From Lentzea tibetensis (GTDB lineage Bacteria > Actinomycetota > Actinomycetes > Mycobacteriales > Pseudonocardiaceae), in assembly GCF_007845675.1 (NCBI RefSeq), contig NZ_VOBR01000018.1, positions 62,001 to 126,000 on the forward strand: a stretch of 64,000 nt of DNA, written 5' to 3'. A program made the position numbers and the translations under genes. A model generated the notes under the pieces. That model had not been told where the DNA came from and did not search any database. It saw only the letters and a list, made by a program, of their open reading frames with translations. Of the stretch, positions 36,418 through 45,204 are shown piece after piece (within the stretch, counting starts at the first letter, position 1; the number at the start of each line of letters is the position of its first letter).

Positions 36418-37424
36418 TCGGCGGCAGCGGGTACATCGGCGGAGAGCTCGTCCGGTTGCTGCTGCAGCACCCCGAGGTCGACCTGATGCACGTCACGTCG
36501 TCGCGGCACAGCGGACGCCCGCTGCGGGCCGTGCACCCGAACATGCGCGACCAGACCGACCTCACGTTCGTGCCGGACGAGGAGGTCACCGCGTGCGACG
36601 TGGTGTTCCTCGCGGTGCCGCACGGCGCGGCGGCGAAGTCGCTCGACAAGTGGTCCGAGATCGCACCGAAGATCGTCGACCTCAGCGCCGACCACCGGCT
36701 GCACGACTCGGCTGCCCGCGAACGGTTCTACAGCGGTCCGGGGCCGGATCCCGAGTGGCTGTCCCGATTCCAGGCCGGGTTCCCCGAGCTGAACCGGGAC
36801 GGGCTGCGCGGCGCCGACCACATCTCGGTGCCGGGCTGCATGGCGAACGCCGCGATCCTCGCGCTGCATCCCTTGGCACGCGCGGGACTCGTCGAAGGGC
36901 CGGTGCAGGTCGACGCGCGCACCGGGTCGAGTGGCGGCGGCCGGACACCGGACGAGGGCAGCCACCACCCCGAACGCAGCGGCGCGCTGCGGATGGCCAA
37001 GCCGCACGGGCACCGGCACATCGCGGAGATCGAGCAGGCGTGCGGCGTGAAGGTGCACATGTCGGTCACCGCGATCGAGGCGGTGCGCGGCGTGCAGGTC
37101 GTCTGCCGCGTCACGCCCTCGCGTCGCGTGTCCGAGCGCGAGCTGTGGGCGTTGTACCGCGAGGCGTACGGCAAGGAGCCGTTCGTGCGGCTCGTGCGGG
37201 AACGCTCCGCGCTGCACCGGCTGCCCGAGCCGAAGATCCTCAGCGGCACCAACTACTGCGACGTCGGCTTCGCGCTGAACGCCGACGGCGACCACCTCGT
37301 GGTCGTGGCCGCGCTGGACAACCTGGTGAAGGGAGGTGCGGGCAATGCCGTCCACTGCTTCAACATCGCCAACGGTTTCGACGAGACCGCTGGGCTCCGG
37401 TTCGCCGGACTCCACCCGGTCTGA
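36402..37424 (+). CDS. lysY: LysY-like AmCP-glutamyl-phosphate reductase
   Basis: 340 aa; ATG 36402 with GAGGAGG upstream. N-acetyl-gamma-glutamyl-phosphate reductase fold: Rossmann VIGGSGYIGGELVRLLL, catalytic Cys in SVPGCMANAA (about 146) and the conserved STG...PHGHRHIAEIE-type segment (RMAKPHGHRHIAEIEQ). Reduces the carrier-bound acyl phosphate to the semialdehyde. Order in this cluster is W-X-Y-Z-K, all tightly packed. Its 3' end overlaps the kinase gene by about 80 bp. Confidence 0.93.
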   Translation: MRASVIGGSGYIGGELVRLLLQHPEVDLMHVTSSRHSGRPLRAVHPNMRDQTDLTFVPDEEVTACDVVFLAVPHGAAAKSLDKWSEIAPKIVDLSADHRLHDSAARERFYSGPGPDPEWLSRFQAGFPELNRDGLRGADHISVPGCMANAAILALHPLARAGLVEGPVQVDARTGSSGGGRTPDEGSHHPERSGALRMAKPHGHRHIAEIEQACGVKVHMSVTAIEAVRGVQVVCRVTPSRRVSERELWALYREAYGKEPFVRLVRERSALHRLPEPKILSGTNYCDVGFALNADGDHLVVVAALDNLVKGGAGNAVHCFNIANGFDETAGLRFAGLHPV

Positions 37425-38241
37425 GCGGTACGTCATCAAGGTCGGCGGCTCGCTCGGCGCCGACATGTCCCGTGCCTGCGCCGACATCCGCGCGCTGGTC
37501 GATGCCGGGTGCTCCGTGGTCGTCGTGCACGGCGGCGGTGCCGAGTCCGACAAGCTGGCCGCGGAACTGGGGCGTCCGCCGCGCTACCTGACGTCGACGA
37601 AGGGCAGGCGCAGCCGCTACACCGACGCATCACAACTCGACGTGCTCACGTTGGGCATGCTCGGCCGCGTCAAGCCACCGCTGCTGGTGGAGCTGCTGGG
37701 CATGGGCGTGAACGCGGTCGGACTGTCCGGAGTGGACGGCGGGCTGGTGACCGCGCGGCGCAACCCGCCGGTCCGGGTGGTCGTCGACGGCGAGGAACGA
37801 GTGGTGCGCGACGACCTGTCCGGGCGCATCACCTCGGTGAACCCGCGGCTGGTGCGGACGTTGCTGGACGCGGGATACGTGCCCGTCGTGTCACCGCCCG
37901 CGCTGGACCCGGTGGCCGGCCCGCTGAACGTCGACGCGGACCGGTTCGCCGCCGAGCTCGCGATGGCGATGGAAGCGGACTGGCTGATCATCCTGTCGAA
38001 CGTGCCGGGGCTGCTGCGCGACCAGGACGACCCGTCGTCGCTGGTGTCGTCGATCCCGGTCGGTGAGCTGCCCGCGTACCTGGACCTGGCAGGCGGGCGG
38101 ATGAAGGTGAAGCTGCGCAGCGCGGGTGACGCGTGCGCGGCGGGGGTGCGGCACGTCGTCCTCGCGGACGGCAGGCACTCCTCGCCGGTGCTGGCGGCGC
38201 GAGCGGGTACCGGGACGACTTTCGTCGGAGGAACAGGATGA
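37345..38241 (+). CDS. lysZ: LysZ-like AmCP-glutamate kinase
   Basis: 298 aa from ATG 37345, chosen because GGGAGG lies 8 nt upstream inside lysY; the family's conserved part begins later at YVIKVGGSL. Amino-acid-kinase fold with KVGGSL, VVVVHGGGAESDKLA, LTLGMLGRVKP, GLSGVDGG, and the nucleotide-site region VPGLL...AGGRMKVKLRSA. It phosphorylates the free carboxylate of the carrier-bound substrate for the LysY reduction. The long overlap with lysY gives an N-terminal extension of about 32 residues of low complexity, so the true start may differ. Confidence 0.9.
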   Translation: MPSTASTSPTVSTRPLGSGSPDSTRSERYVIKVGGSLGADMSRACADIRALVDAGCSVVVVHGGGAESDKLAAELGRPPRYLTSTKGRRSRYTDASQLDVLTLGMLGRVKPPLLVELLGMGVNAVGLSGVDGGLVTARRNPPVRVVVDGEERVVRDDLSGRITSVNPRLVRTLLDAGYVPVVSPPALDPVAGPLNVDADRFAAELAMAMEADWLIILSNVPGLLRDQDDPSSLVSSIPVGELPAYLDLAGGRMKVKLRSAGDACAAGVRHVVLADGRHSSPVLAARAGTGTTFVGGTG

Positions 38242-39284
38242 GCACGCGAGCAGAGAACCTGTTGCGGCAGATGGTCGACATCCCGTCGCCGTCGGGGGAG
38301 GAGGCCGCGATCGCCGGCTTCCTGGCCGAGGTGCTGCCGGACTTCGGATTCGACGAGGCCTACGTCGACGAGGTGGGCAACGTGATCGCCCGCCGGGGAG
38401 ACCCCGCCGCACCCATGATCATGCTGGTGGGGCACATGGACACCGTGCCGAGCCAGATCCCGGTGCGCCAGGAGGGCACGATCCTGCACGGCCGCGGCAC
38501 CGTCGACGCCAAGGGCCCGCTGGCCACCATGATCTGCGCGGCCGCGGAGGCTTCCGCCGAAGGCGTGCAGATCGTCGTCGCCGGCGTGGTCGAGGAGGAG
38601 ACGTTCGGCAAGGGCGCCACGCACCTCGCCGAGACGTTCCGGCCCGCGGTCGGGTTCGTCGGCGAGCCCAACGGCTGGGCCGGCGTCGGCATCGGCTACA
38701 AGGGCCGCGTCATGATGCAGATCGACGTGAGCCGCCCGTCCGTGCACACCGCGAGCCCCGAGGAGAAGGCGTCCGAGGCCGGTGTCGCGTTCTGGAACAA
38801 GGTCGTGGACTACTGCACCGAGGTGTCCACATCGGACAAGGCGTTCGAACGGCCGATCGCGACGCTGGTGGAGATGAAGGGCGACATCGAGGTCGCGTCG
38901 CTCACGATCTCCGTGCGCACGCCACCCGGCTTCGACCTGCCCGCGTTCGAGGAGTTCGTCGTCGACGCGGCGGGCTCGGACCTGCTGAAGATCGACGACC
39001 GCACGCCCGCGGTGCGCGTCGACACGGCCGGTTCGGCGGTGCGCGCGCTGATGGCCGGGATCCGGGCGCGCGGCGAGCGGCCGCGGCTGAAGCTCAAGAC
39101 CGGCACCGCGGACCTCAACATCGTCGAGCCCGCGTGGCAGGTGCCGATGGCGGTGTACGGGCCGGGTGACTCGAGCCTGGATCACACCGACCGCGAGCAC
39201 ATCGACCTCGTCGAGTACCAGCAGGCCATCGACGTGCTGAAAGACGCGCTGGAGCGCCTCGCGGAGGATCTCCGCGCCGGTTAG
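38238..39284 (+). CDS. lysK: LysK-like M20 metallopeptidase releasing product from AmCP
   Basis: 348 aa; ATG 38238 overlaps the kinase stop (ATGA). Zinc-peptidase marks: VGHMDTVPSQIP (His and Asp), HGRGTVDAKGPLA (bridging Asp) and VVEEETFGKGA (catalytic Glu-Glu). LysK/ArgE-type enzymes hydrolyse the isopeptide bond between the carrier's terminal Glu and the finished amino acid. This is the last step of the carrier pathway, delivering the free diamino acid for NRPS use. Confidence 0.92.
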   Translation: MSTRAENLLRQMVDIPSPSGEEAAIAGFLAEVLPDFGFDEAYVDEVGNVIARRGDPAAPMIMLVGHMDTVPSQIPVRQEGTILHGRGTVDAKGPLATMICAAAEASAEGVQIVVAGVVEEETFGKGATHLAETFRPAVGFVGEPNGWAGVGIGYKGRVMMQIDVSRPSVHTASPEEKASEAGVAFWNKVVDYCTEVSTSDKAFERPIATLVEMKGDIEVASLTISVRTPPGFDLPAFEEFVVDAAGSDLLKIDDRTPAVRVDTAGSAVRALMAGIRARGERPRLKLKTGTADLNIVEPAWQVPMAVYGPGDSSLDHTDREHIDLVEYQQAIDVLKDALERLAEDLRAG

Positions 39285-39344
39285 TACAGTCGGTTCATCA
39301 CCGAGAAACGCCAGGCCCCAGCGCTCATCGCGATCACGGTCGCG

Positions 39345-40172
39345 ATGGTGCTCTGGGGCCTCGCGCCGGTCGCGACCCGGTTCCTGGTGCTGACGTCCGA
39401 CCCGCTCGGCGTGATCGCGATCCGGCTGTCGTTCGCGTCGCTGTGCTTCGCGCCGCTGCTGCCGTGGATCAAACCGACGCGCGAGTCCGTGTCGTGGCCG
39501 ATGATCGTGTGCGGGTTGGTCGGGATCGTCGGTTACAACGTGCCGATGACGTACGGGATCCAGCACGTGCAGGCCGGTCTCGCCGGTGTGCTGCTGGCGA
39601 CCGAGCCGCTGTGGATCGCGGTGCTGAGCGTCGTCTTCCTGAAGGAGAAGCTGACCCGGCCGCTGCTGCTGGGGCTGCTCGTGGCGTTCGCTGGCGTCGT
39701 GACGCTGAGCGTGGGCGGCGGGATCGCGTTCGACCCGTCCATGCTCGCCGGGGCGGGCCTGGTGCTGTTCGGCGCGTTCATGTGGGGCGTGTACTCCGTT
39801 GCTGTGGCGCCGCTGGTGCGGCGGTTCGGCGCGTTGCGGGTGAGCGCGGTGACGTTGTGGATCGGCACCGCGCCGCTGCTGGTGTTCAGCGTGCGCGCGA
39901 TGGTCACCACGGGCTCGAACCTGACCCCGACGGCCTGGCTGGTGCTGTTCCTCTACGGCCTGGGCCCGCACCTCGTCGGCATGCTGCTGTGGAACTACGG
40001 CCTGTCGAAGGTGCCGAGCAGCCGGGCCGGCCTGCTGCTCAACCTCTACCCGGTGGTGAGCGTGGCCGCGGGCGTCGCGCTGCTCGGTGAACACGTCGAT
40101 GCCGCCACCCTGATCGGTGGCGGCATCGTCCTGCTGGGCCTCGCAATGTCCCAGCTCAGGGCTCGTGAGTGA
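39345..40172 (+). CDS. EamA/DMT-family transporter
   Basis: 275 aa from ATG 39345. Two EamA repeats with about ten hydrophobic helices (VLWGLAPVATRFLVL..., then a second half after about residue 140). The start is uncertain: the reading frame extends upstream without a stop to the LysK TAG at 39282 and contains a plausible N-terminus (TEKRQAPALIAITVAM) but no ATG or GTG in that stretch, only an ATC at 39297; starting at 39345 trims the first helix. Position at the end of the operon suggests export of product or intermediate; substrate unknown. Confidence 0.8.
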   Translation: MVLWGLAPVATRFLVLTSDPLGVIAIRLSFASLCFAPLLPWIKPTRESVSWPMIVCGLVGIVGYNVPMTYGIQHVQAGLAGVLLATEPLWIAVLSVVFLKEKLTRPLLLGLLVAFAGVVTLSVGGGIAFDPSMLAGAGLVLFGAFMWGVYSVAVAPLVRRFGALRVSAVTLWIGTAPLLVFSVRAMVTTGSNLTPTAWLVLFLYGLGPHLVGMLLWNYGLSKVPSSRAGLLLNLYPVVSVAAGVALLGEHVDAATLIGGGIVLLGLAMSQLRARE

Positions 40173-40210
40173 TCAGGAGGCCCAGAGCACTCCTGATCAC
40201 TCACGAGCCC
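40159..40210. terminator. Perfect 21-bp hairpin between convergent genes
   Basis: Inverted repeat with arms 40159-40179 and 40190-40210, no mismatches, and a 10-nt loop (40180-40189). It overlaps the last codons of the EamA gene and abuts the stop codon of the leftward SARP gene, so it can serve both directions as a bidirectional terminator. There is no long T-tract on either side. Confidence 0.85.
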
Positions 40211-42292
40211 TTAAGCGACGTGGTGGCCGGGGGTGGCGACGGGCAGCGTGGTGGCGAAGGCGGACAGGTGGGTGCGGTGCGGCCGCGCGATCGTCAGCTT
40301 GTGCAGCCACGGCAGGTTGGGCCGTTCCTGCGCCAGCCACAGCTCCGCGCGCTGCGTCACGTCGCGCAGCAGGTCCTCGCCGATCTCCCGGACGACGTCC
40401 GGCGGACGCACCAGCTGACCGGGGTGCTCCAGTGCGCGCCGCGCGTGCGCCTCGAGCCATGAGAACACGTCCACGAGCCGGTCGAGCGCCGTCGCCAGCT
40501 CCTCCAGGTCGAGCTCGGCGTCGGCGAGCTGACGCGCGCGGATCCTGGTGAGCGAGTGGAACTCGTAGTGCGTGCCGCCCAGCTGGTTCTCCGTGACGAC
40601 GTCGAGCAGCTGGTGGTCGACGAGCTTGTCCAGCAACCGCTGCGCCTTGTCCTCGGTGACACCGGCGACGGTCGCCGCGACCCACCCGGAGATGTGCGGC
40701 AGGTCCGGGATGCTGAGCTTCAGCCACAGCGCGCGTTCGGTCGGCGAGAGCCGGTTGGCCGCGGCGGCCAGCCGGGTGCCGGTGTCGAGCGAACCGTAGG
40801 CCAGCTCGGCGATCCGGTGGGTCTCGTCGGCGATGTGGTCGACGAACCGGTCCAGCCGCACCGTCGGCCGCGTGTGCAGCCGGGCACCCGCGGCGCGCAG
40901 CGCGAGCGGCAGGTGACCGCACAGGTCGACGATCGACCGCGCGCTCTCCGGTTCCCGCGCGATCCGCTCGTTGCCGATGAGCCTGCCGAGCAGCTGCACC
41001 GCGTCAGCCATGTCGAGCCCGTCGATCCGCCGCGACGTCACGCCCGGCGTCTCGACCATGCTCGACTGGCTCGTCACGAGCACCGCGCTGTCCGTGCCAC
41101 CGGGCAGCAGCGGCTCGATCTGGGCGCCGGACTCCGCGTCGTCGAGCACGATCAGCAGTCGCTTGCCCGCGGTGATGCTGCGGAACAGCGTCGCCTGGTT
41201 CGCCAGGTCGGTGGGAATGCTGCGCTCCGGCGTGCCCAGCGCGTAGAGGAAGCTGCTCAGCACCTCTTGCGGCTCAAGGGGAGTGGTGCTGCCGCGCAGA
41301 TCCGCGTGCAGCTGCCCGTCGGTGAACCGCTCGCGCGCCCGGTGTGCGGCGTGCACGGCCAGCGCGGACTTGCCGACACCGCCGCGCCCGATCAGCGCGA
41401 CGACCGGTGGCCGTTCGCGGCGCAGCTCGTGGTCGATCCACTCCAGGTGCTCGGTGCGGCCGGTGAAGTCACCGACGTCCGCGGGCAGCTGCGCCGGGAC
41501 CTTCGTGGCGTACCTGGCGCGCTGCGGCTGCGGCGACGTGATCGGGTGCCCGGCGATGATCCGCCGGTGCAGGTCCTGCAGCCGGGCGCACGGGTCCAGC
41601 CCGAGGTTGCTGACGAGCGTCGCCCGCCCCGCCCGGTACACGGCGAGCGCGTCGGCCCGCCGGTCGGACAGGTACAGCGCCGTCATCAGCCTGCCGCGCA
41701 ACTGTTCCCGCAGCGGGTGCTCGTCGACCAGCAGCCGCAGCTCGCTGATCAGCTCCCGGTGCCTGCCCATGGCGAGCTCGATGTCGAGGCACTCCTCGAG
41801 CACCGAGAGCCTGCGCTCGGCCCAGTACGCGGCGACCGCCTCGATGGCCGGGCTCTCCAGCTCCGCCAGCGGACGTCCCTGGAACAACGCCAGAGCCGCG
41901 CGGTACTCGTCGACCGCACCGCCCAGGTCGCCGTCCTCGGCGCGTTCCCGGCCGCGCAGCATCGCCTTCTCGAACACCTGCGCGTCGAGGCACCCCTCGG
42001 GCAGCCGCAGCAGGTAGCCGCCGCGCGCCGTCTCGATCAGCCCGGTCCCGCCGGCCTTCTCGAACGCGCTGCGCAGCCGCCACACGCAGGTCTGGATCTG
42101 CTTGTCCGCCGTGACCGGTGGGGCGTCGCCCCACACGGCGTCGATGATCCGCCCGACCGACACGACCTTGTTGGCCTCGGTCAGCAGCAGTGCGAGGACC
42201 GTCAGCTGACGGTTCTTCGCGAGCTGGACCACCCGGTCCGCGATCGTCACCTGCAATGGTCCAAGAATGCGGAAGAAAACGTCGGTGCGCAT
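40211..42292 (-). CDS. SARP-family regulator with NB-ARC domain (AfsR-like, cluster-situated)
   Basis: 693 aa. N-terminal OmpR-type winged helix (about 1-90; RILGPLQVTIADR..., RNRQLTVLALLL, IIDAVWGD), bacterial transcriptional activator domain (about 95-245), then an NB-ARC ATPase with P-loop ALIGRGGVGKSAL (about 305) and LIVLDDAES Walker B. It is shorter than full AfsR; the C-terminal third is helical without clear TPRs. SARPs activate secondary-metabolite clusters by binding direct repeats near -35 elements. Its position at the cluster edge marks it as the likely pathway activator. It lies 81 bp downstream of the chorismate mutase gene. Confidence 0.93.
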   Translation of the reverse strand: MRTDVFFRILGPLQVTIADRVVQLAKNRQLTVLALLLTEANKVVSVGRIIDAVWGDAPPVTADKQIQTCVWRLRSAFEKAGGTGLIETARGGYLLRLPEGCLDAQVFEKAMLRGRERAEDGDLGGAVDEYRAALALFQGRPLAELESPAIEAVAAYWAERRLSVLEECLDIELAMGRHRELISELRLLVDEHPLREQLRGRLMTALYLSDRRADALAVYRAGRATLVSNLGLDPCARLQDLHRRIIAGHPITSPQPQRARYATKVPAQLPADVGDFTGRTEHLEWIDHELRRERPPVVALIGRGGVGKSALAVHAAHRARERFTDGQLHADLRGSTTPLEPQEVLSSFLYALGTPERSIPTDLANQATLFRSITAGKRLLIVLDDAESGAQIEPLLPGGTDSAVLVTSQSSMVETPGVTSRRIDGLDMADAVQLLGRLIGNERIAREPESARSIVDLCGHLPLALRAAGARLHTRPTVRLDRFVDHIADETHRIAELAYGSLDTGTRLAAAANRLSPTERALWLKLSIPDLPHISGWVAATVAGVTEDKAQRLLDKLVDHQLLDVVTENQLGGTHYEFHSLTRIRARQLADAELDLEELATALDRLVDVFSWLEAHARRALEHPGQLVRPPDVVREIGEDLLRDVTQRAELWLAQERPNLPWLHKLTIARPHRTHLSAFATTLPVATPGHHVA

Positions 42293-42373
42293 ACCCGCCC
42301 CCCGGCTGTCCCGTTGGTAGCGGAACTCTCGCAGCGGGAAGTGGAACCGAACTTGAGCGCACCTCGAACACGA

Positions 42374-42646
42374 TCACCCGATGATCTCGTCCTCCAGCCG
42401 GCAGGCCTCGTTGATCAGCAGCGTCGCCAGCTCCGCCATGAAGTCCGGTGACACGCCCAGCGCGCGCCCGCGCTCCGCGTACGCGCGACAGACCGCGCGC
42501 ACGCGGTCCGGCTGCATCATCGGGATGCCCTCGGCCTTCTTCACCGCGGCGACCTCGCCGCACACCCGCAGCCGGTCCGCGATCAGCGCGGCCAGCTGGC
42601 CGTCGAGCACCTCGATCCGTTCCCGGAAGGGTCGGAGGATCTCCAT
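42374..42646 (-). CDS. Chorismate mutase, AroQ type
   Basis: 90 aa all-helical protein: RERIEVLDGQLAALIADRLRVCGEVAAVKK is the AroQ first helix with its active-site Arg and Lys; MMQPDRVRAVCRAYAERG and LINEACRLEDEII complete the three-helix pattern. Converts chorismate to prephenate, or the amino analogue in Pap/Cml pathways. Placed with the cluster regulator and matching the TyrA-like gene at 29506, it probably feeds an aromatic precursor into the NRPS pathway rather than serving primary metabolism. Confidence 0.9.
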   Translation of the reverse strand: MEILRPFRERIEVLDGQLAALIADRLRVCGEVAAVKKAEGIPMMQPDRVRAVCRAYAERGRALGVSPDFMAELATLLINEACRLEDEIIG

Positions 42647-42834
42647 AAGAGGCTCCCGTCGAGTCGCACTGGAGTTGAGGTAAAGCTAGGTCGTGACGGT
42701 CTCAGTGCGGTCTTCCACCACGGCTCCACCGGGGCCCTTGCGCCCACCGATACAGCGTTAGGGGCTTAGGGGAGTACCCCTAGTGCCGCTGACCAGGGCT
42801 ATACGGGTGTCCATTTGAGACGTAACTTTCTCCC
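42647..42834. promoter_or_regulatory. Promoter region upstream of chorismate mutase/SARP
   Basis: 188-bp region between leftward chorismate mutase and a rightward membrane-protein gene. It holds two copies of TTAGGGG (42758-42764 and 42766-42772), 8 bp apart, overlapping a palindrome with arms TAGGGG/CCCCTA (42767-42782). The function is unproven; short direct repeats are the kind of site SARPs use, but the usual spacing is nearer a helical turn. Confidence 0.35.
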
Positions 42835-43128
42835 ATGTCACCGCGCACGTTCACCGTCGTCATCGGACTCGCGTTCTTCCTGGCCGGTTTAGCGATCTTG
42901 CTGGTGGCACTCGCCGTCGAGGCGCCGAACGGGACGCTCATCCCGTGCGGCAACAGCCTCGGCTTCGGGTTCGACGAGGTGGACGCGGCCGCGACGAGCC
43001 CCGCGTACGTCACCATCTGCGGTGACCTGCGCGAGAAGCGGCTGGTCTGGGCGGCGCCGATCGTCTCCGTCGGGGTGCTGCTCCTGCTGGGTGCCATGGT
43101 CGTGCGCAAGCGACCTACTCACCGGTAA
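42835..43128 (+). CDS. Small two-helix membrane protein, unknown function
   Basis: 97 aa. Hydrophobic helices at about 6-28 (FTVVIGLAFFLAGLAILLVALAV) and about 70-88 (AAPIVSVGVLLLLGAMVV), with an outer loop holding two Cys (IPCGNSLGF and TICGDL) that could form a disulphide. I recognise no family. The following gene starts 10 bases after its stop, so the two are likely co-transcribed. Confidence 0.65.
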   Translation: MSPRTFTVVIGLAFFLAGLAILLVALAVEAPNGTLIPCGNSLGFGFDEVDAAATSPAYVTICGDLREKRLVWAAPIVSVGVLLLLGAMVVRKRPTHR

Positions 43129-43138
43129 GGTCCGCCGC

Positions 43139-44170
43139 ATGACGTGGATGCTGTACGGCGCGAACGGTTACACCGGACGTCTCATCGCGGACCTCGCGGT
43201 CCGCCGCGGCCACCGGCCGATCCTCGCGGGACGCACCGCGGCCAAGGTCGCGCCGCTCGCCGAGGAACTGGGACTGGAGCACCGGGCGTTCGACCTGAGC
43301 GACGCGGCCGCCGGGCTGGAGGGCGTCGACGTCGTCGCCCACTGCGCCGGCCCGTTCTCGGCCACGTCCGCGCCGATGGTCGCCGCGTGCCTCGCCACCC
43401 GCACCCACTACATCGACATCACCGGCGAGATCGACGTCTTCGAGACCATCGCCGCGCAGGACGGTGCCGCGCGCGACGCGGGCGTCGTCCTGCTGCCGGG
43501 CGCGGGTTTCGACGTCGTGCCGACGGACTGCGTCGCCGCGATCCTGGCGAAGGAACTGCCCGGCGCCACACACCTCGACCTCGCGTTCGTCGTGGGCGGC
43601 GGCGCGAGTGCCGGCACGGCCAAGACATCCGTCGAGGCGGCGTCCGTCGGCGGGCGCATCCGAGTCGACGGCGAGCTGCGGTCGGTGCGCATCGGGCACC
43701 GCACGCGCGTCGCCGAGTTCCGGTCCGGGCCGCGTCAGGTCGGCTCGATCCCGTGGGGTGACGTCAGCACCGCGTACCGGTCGACTGGAATCCCCAACAT
43801 CACGGCGTTCACGCTCGTGCCCGGCATGGCGGGACAGATGCAGGCGATCTTCGCGCCGATCCTGCAGACGCCCCTGTTCCAGAAGTTCGGGAAGTCCGTT
43901 GTGGAGCGTTTCGTCGGCGGGCCGGACGAGCAGAAGCGCCAGAACACCACGTGCGACGTGTTCGGTGAGGCGTGGAACGACGCGGCGCGGGTCTCCGTCG
44001 CGCTGACGGGACCCAACGCCTACGACCTGACGGCCGACTCGGTCGTCAGGGCCGTCGAGAAGATCTCCGACGTCGCGCCCGGTTCCCACACGCCGTCGAG
44101 CGCTTTCGGCGCGGACTTCGTGCGGGAACTGGACGGCGTCGTGCTCACCGCGGTGCGAGGAGTGAAGTGA
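43139..44170 (+). CDS. Saccharopine dehydrogenase-like NAD(P)-binding protein
   Basis: 343 aa; ATG 43139. N-terminal Rossmann fold [17 protein letters not shown], then AGRTAAKV and [15 protein letters not shown], followed by HYIDITGE, the usual saccharopine-reductase-like/trans-acting enoyl reductase pattern in actinomycetes. Catalytic role not established; family members include membrane-lipid-linked oxidoreductases. Its last 26 bp overlap the convergent lipA gene, so it probably belongs to the conserved chromosomal backbone, not to the NRPS cluster. Confidence 0.8.
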   Translation: MTWMLYGANGYTGRLIADLAVRRGHRPILAGRTAAKVAPLAEELGLEHRAFDLSDAAAGLEGVDVVAHCAGPFSATSAPMVAACLATRTHYIDITGEIDVFETIAAQDGAARDAGVVLLPGAGFDVVPTDCVAAILAKELPGATHLDLAFVVGGGASAGTAKTSVEAASVGGRIRVDGELRSVRIGHRTRVAEFRSGPRQVGSIPWGDVSTAYRSTGIPNITAFTLVPGMAGQMQAIFAPILQTPLFQKFGKSVVERFVGGPDEQKRQNTTCDVFGEAWNDAARVSVALTGPNAYDLTADSVVRAVEKISDVAPGSHTPSSAFGADFVRELDGVVLTAVRGVK

Positions 44171-45146
44171 TCTCCTGAGACGCGGACGCCTGGAGGAGGT
44201 GCAGGAGGTTCTCGGGCAGCTCGTGCCCGCGCTTCTGCACCGCCTGCGCGTACAGGCGCCCGGCGCGGTACGAGGAGCGGACCAGCGGCCCGGCCATGAC
44301 CCCGGAGAACCCGATGCCCTCGGCGGTCTCCTTGTGCACCACGAACTCCTCGGGCTTCACCCAGCGCTCGACCGGGTGGTGCCGCGGCGACGGGCGCAGG
44401 TACTGCGTGATCGTGATGATCTCGCAGCCCGCCTCGTGCAGGTCGTGCAGCGCCTCGGTGACCTCTTCGGACGTCTCGCCCATGCCGAGGATGAGGTTCG
44501 ACTTGGTGACCAGGCCCGCCTCACGAGCCCGCGTGATGACCTCGAGCGAACGCTCGTAGCGGAACGCGGGCCGGATGCGCTTGAAGATCCGCGGCACGGT
44601 CTCCAGGTTGTGCGCGAGCACCTCGGGCCGTGACTCGAAGACCTCGGCCAGCTGCTCGGGCACCGCGTTGAAGTCCGGGATCAGCAGCTCGACGCCGGTG
44701 CCGGGGTTCATCTCGTGGATCTGCCGGACGGTCTCCGCGTACAGCCACGCGCCGCCGTCGGTCAGGTCGTCACGGGCGACGCCGGTGACCGTGGAGTACC
44801 GCAGGCCCATCGCCTGGACGGACTCCGCGACGCGACGGGGCTCGTCGCGGTCGAGGTCGGCGGGCTTGCCGGTGTCGATCTGACAGAAGTCGCAGCGGCG
44901 GGTGCACTGCTCGCCACCGATCAGGAACGTGGCCTCGCGGTCTTCCCAGCACTCGTAGATGTTGGGGCAGCCGGCCTCCTCGCACACGGTGTGCAGGCCC
45001 TCGCGCTTCACCAGACCCTTGAGCTCCCGGTACTCAGGACCCATCTTCGCGCGGGTCTTGATCCACGAGGGCTTCTTCTCGATCGGCGTCTGGCTGTTGC
45101 GGACCTCGAGACGCAGCAGCTTCCGACCCTCAGGTACCACAGTCAC
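44145..45146 (-). CDS. lipA: Lipoyl synthase
   Basis: 333 aa radical-SAM enzyme. Auxiliary cluster cysteines lie in [12 protein letters not shown] (Cx4Cx5C) and the radical-SAM cluster in CTRRCDFC; the C-terminal RSSYRAG carries the conserved Ser ligand. Inserts two sulphurs into protein-bound octanoyl groups, maturing E2 and GcvH proteins; sucB at the right end of this window is one such substrate. Its usual neighbour lipB is here about 13.5 kb away. Confidence 0.98.
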   Translation of the reverse strand: MTVVPEGRKLLRLEVRNSQTPIEKKPSWIKTRAKMGPEYRELKGLVKREGLHTVCEEAGCPNIYECWEDREATFLIGGEQCTRRCDFCQIDTGKPADLDRDEPRRVAESVQAMGLRYSTVTGVARDDLTDGGAWLYAETVRQIHEMNPGTGVELLIPDFNAVPEQLAEVFESRPEVLAHNLETVPRIFKRIRPAFRYERSLEVITRAREAGLVTKSNLILGMGETSEEVTEALHDLHEAGCEIITITQYLRPSPRHHPVERWVKPEEFVVHKETAEGIGFSGVMAGPLVRSSYRAGRLYAQAVQKRGHELPENLLHLLQASASQEITSLLAPR

Positions 45147-45204
45147 TCGCTCACCCTACGCCGAACCGGCATGCGTCTTCTCTCAAGGTCCGCTCCGCCG
45201 CAGG

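Noticed and set aside
37617-40094. 825-codon antisense frame over lysZ, lysK and the transporter
   Set aside because: His/Arg/Gln low-complexity translation; the opposite strand encodes three recognisable proteins with coupled starts.
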